A stretch of DNA of 7,568 nucleotides from an uncultured Bacteroidales bacterium (lineage in GTDB: Bacteria; Bacteroidota; Bacteroidia; Bacteroidales; Paludibacteraceae). Positions 5,254 through 7,568 of this stretch are shown one piece after another (position 1 is the first letter of the stretch; each line of letters starts with the position of its first letter). The stretch covers positions 1 through 7,568 of the forward strand of contig CAIWIS010000918.1 in NCBI GenBank assembly GCA_903912795.1, read 5' to 3'. Position numbers and translations under genes: made by a program. The notes beneath the pieces are model-generated. The model was not told the origin of the DNA and did no database searches. It was given only the letters and a program-made list of their open reading frames with translations.

Positions 5254-7568
5254 ATGAAAGTATTAAAGTTTGGTGGAACATCCGTAGGTTCTGTCAATGG
5301 CATCATGAGTGTCAAAAAAATTGTAGAAGAGCAAAGTGAACCAGTTATTGTTGTTGTTTCAGCATTTTCGGGTGTTACGGATCAACTCTACAAACTATCG
5401 GGGTTAGCAGCAAATGGCGACGAGTCGTACATAGCCGAATACCAATTAATGCTTGTTCGTCACAATGAAGTGATTGAAGCATTGGTTCCTGACAGTTTAA
5501 AACCAATGGTGCAATCCAATGTAAACACGCTATTCAACGACCTTTCAAACATACTTCGCGGTATATTTCTTATAAAAGACACTTCGACTAAGATTATTGA
5601 TACATTAGTTAATTATGGCGAATCCATTTCGTCGATTATAATTGCTGGAGCTATAAACAATGCGGTTCATTACGATTCGAAAACATTTATCAAAACAATT
5701 AATCAATTTGATAAACACATTGTAGATTTCGAAAACACAAATGCGTTAATCAGATCCACTTTTGCCGAAACTAAGGATATTGTAGTGTGTGGCGGTTTTA
5801 TTTCGACCGATAGTAAAACAAATTTCATAACCAACCTCGGACGAGGCGGTTCCGATTATACTGCAGCCATACTTGCAGCAGCTCTTAATGCTTCTATTTT
5901 AGAGATTTGGACTGATGTGGATGGTTTTATGACTGCCGACCCTCGCGTTATTTCAAACTCGTATGTAATTGAAAAGCTAAGTTTTAGCGAAGCCATGGAG
6001 CTTTGTAATTTTGGTGCAAAAGTAATTTATCCGCCAACTATTTTCCCCGTATTTCATAAAAACATACCTGTAGTGATTAAAAACACATTTAATCCTACAG
6101 CTAAGGGTACGTATATTAGTCAACAAAAAACGGAAGAAAAATCGAAAGCCATTAAAGGTATTTCTTCCATCAACGATACTTCGCTCGTTACCATTCAAGG
6201 TTTGGGTATGGTGGGCGTAATTGGTGTAAATCATCGCATTTTCAAAGTTTTAGCTAAAAATGGCATAAGTGTATTCTTTGTTTCGCAAGCATCGTCCGAA
6301 AATACCACATCAATAGGTGTGCGAAATGCCGATAGTGAATTAGCTGTTAGGGTTTTACAAGAGGAGTTCGAAGTTGAAATTGCTCAAGGTGAGATTGACA
6401 CTATTTTGGCCGAAAACGATTTGGCCACAGTAGCTATTGTGGGCGATAATATGAAACGTACGCCGGGCATTGCCGGTAAACTATTTGGCACACTTGGTCG
6501 TAACGGTATTAATGTGGTGGCATGCGCACAAGGAGCTTCCGAAACCAATATTTCGTTTGTAACCGACCGTAAATCGCTACGCAAAGCACTGAATGTAATT
6601 CACGATTCGTTTTTTCTATCCGATTATCAGGTATTGAATATCTTTTTAGTGGGCACAGGAACAGTTGGAGGTAGCTTATTGGAGCAAATAAAACAACAAC
6701 AACCCAAACTAATGACTCAAAACAGTCTGAAAATTAAGGTTGTGGGAATTGCAACAGTTGATAAAATGCTATTTAACCGTTCTGGAATTGATTTAACCAA
6801 TTACAATGAGTTATTAGAAAAAGAAGGATTGCCCGTATCGCCTGAAAATATTTGCAGCGAGATTTTAAGCATGAATATTTTCAATTCGGTATTTGTGGAT
6901 TGTACTGCAAGTCCTGAAATAGCTGCGCTTTACGAAACGCTGATAAATAACAATATTTCGGTAGTTGCAGCCAATAAAATTGCGGCTTCGTCGGAATACG
7001 AAAAATATGTATTGCTCAAAGAAACAGCACGACGCCGAGGTGTAAAATACTTATTTGAAACCAATGTAGGTGCAGGTTTACCCATTATTAACACCATGAA
7101 TAGCTTGATGAATAGTGGCGACGAGATTCAGAAACTACAAGCTGTACTATCGGGCACATTGAACTTTATTTTCAATACTATAAGTTCCGAAATTCCATTG
7201 AGCAAAGCCATTTTAATGGCCAAAGAAGCCCGTTTTGCTGAACCCGATCCACGTATTGACCTCAGTGGCAAGGATGTAATTCGCAAACTGGTAATTTTGG
7301 CTCGTGAAGCAGGTTACAAAGTAGAACAAGAAGATGTGGTGAAAAACCTATTTATTCCGGATAAATACTTTGCTGGAACGCTGGACGATTTTTGGAACAA
7401 TATATCGGAACTCGATGCTGAATTTGAAGAAAAACGTGCTAAATTGGCAGAAGTGGGCAAACGTTGGCGATTTGTTGCCACTATGGAAATGGGCAAATGT
7501 AATGTTGGTTTGCAAGAAGTAGACAGTCTGCATCCATTTTACGATTTACAAGGCAGCAATAATATAAT
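5254..7568 (+). CDS. thrA: Bifunctional aspartokinase I / homoserine dehydrogenase I (3' partial)
   Basis: The frame runs open from ATG 5254 past the window end (771 codons). The E. coli ThrA family is about 820 residues, so roughly the last 45 are missing. The aspartokinase part phosphorylates aspartate: KFGGTS at residues 5-10, LGRGGSDYTA at 195-204 and WTDVDGFMTADPR at 219-231. Two ACT-type regulatory domains follow (about 300-380 and 390-445), with VSQASSE (Q345) and AQGASETNISFV (Q426). These glutamines are 81 residues apart, as are the threonine-sensing Gln443 and Gln524 of Arabidopsis AK-HSDH, so threonine feedback is likely. The homoserine dehydrogenase part has GTGTVGGS (467-474), ANK with K575, TNVGAGLP (603-610) and the EPDPRIDLSGKDVIRK block with E663, D674 and K678 in the catalytic positions. 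R660 replaces the usual Gly of the family signature. No Shine-Dalgarno is present. thrB and thrC may follow downstream, outside this window. Confidence 0.96.
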   Translation, partial: MKVLKFGGTSVGSVNGIMSVKKIVEEQSEPVIVVVSAFSGVTDQLYKLSGLAANGDESYIAEYQLMLVRHNEVIEALVPDSLKPMVQSNVNTLFNDLSNILRGIFLIKDTSTKIIDTLVNYGESISSIIIAGAINNAVHYDSKTFIKTINQFDKHIVDFENTNALIRSTFAETKDIVVCGGFISTDSKTNFITNLGRGGSDYTAAILAAALNASILEIWTDVDGFMTADPRVISNSYVIEKLSFSEAMELCNFGAKVIYPPTIFPVFHKNIPVVIKNTFNPTAKGTYISQQKTEEKSKAIKGISSINDTSLVTIQGLGMVGVIGVNHRIFKVLAKNGISVFFVSQASSENTTSIGVRNADSELAVRVLQEEFEVEIAQGEIDTILAENDLATVAIVGDNMKRTPGIAGKLFGTLGRNGINVVACAQGASETNISFVTDRKSLRKALNVIHDSFFLSDYQVLNIFLVGTGTVGGSLLEQIKQQQPKLMTQNSLKIKVVGIATVDKMLFNRSGIDLTNYNELLEKEGLPVSPENICSEILSMNIFNSVFVDCTASPEIAALYETLINNNISVVAANKIAASSEYEKYVLLKETARRRGVKYLFETNVGAGLPIINTMNSLMNSGDEIQKLQAVLSGTLNFIFNTISSEIPLSKAILMAKEARFAEPDPRIDLSGKDVIRKLVILAREAGYKVEQEDVVKNLFIPDKYFAGTLDDFWNNISELDAEFEEKRAKLAEVGKRWRFVATMEMGKCNVGLQEVDSLHPFYDLQGSNNI

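Noticed and set aside
7314..7533. Two overlapping minus-strand ORFs at the end of the window
   Set aside because: Both are antisense to the conserved homoserine dehydrogenase coding sequence and overlap each other in different frames.

Overview
The window is AT-rich DNA that looks like a chromosomal segment of a member of the Bacteroidota, probably Bacteroidales. Three things point there. Two promoters match the characteristic Bacteroidota -33 TTG/TTTG and -7 TAnnTTTG pattern. No gene start has a convincing Shine-Dalgarno sequence; the leaders are A-rich and nearly G-free. The gene content also fits: a Hc1-type mini-histone, a fused aspartokinase-homoserine dehydrogenase, and long-form Gmd and Fcl. 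The lineage is inferred from these features, not from a database search.

Left part (1-4287, + strand): three closely spaced genes of a surface-polysaccharide locus. The first is the 3' part of a Wzc-type polysaccharide co-polymerase/bacterial tyrosine kinase, cut by the window edge and ending in a tail with twelve Tyr-Gly repeats. It is followed by gmd and fcl, which together turn GDP-mannose into GDP-L-fucose. Gaps of 28 and 14 nt and no visible promoter between them suggest one transcript, so the kinase that governs chain export sits with the supply of a fucose donor.

Middle part (4288-5253): a non-polysaccharide interval of compact transcription units. After a weak possible terminator comes a good promoter, a 58-codon Hc1-like histone gene and a strong intrinsic terminator. 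Next is a GC-richer island with two perfect palindromes (REP-like). Then, on the minus strand, comes a self-contained tRNA-Arg(UCU) unit with its own promoter and terminator, converging on the histone gene. The region between the divergent tRNA and thrA promoters holds two short dyads and a 70-nt G-free leader.

Right part (5254-7568, + strand): thrA, the bifunctional aspartokinase I/homoserine dehydrogenase I of threonine/methionine/isoleucine biosynthesis. It is open to the window end and lacks roughly its last 45 residues.

I see no CRISPR array, insertion sequence, phage gene or clear new system. The points most worth a second look are the expandable Tyr-Gly tail of the kinase, the palindrome-bearing intergenic island, the dyads and G-free leader before thrA, and an Arg in place of a usually conserved Gly in the homoserine dehydrogenase signature.
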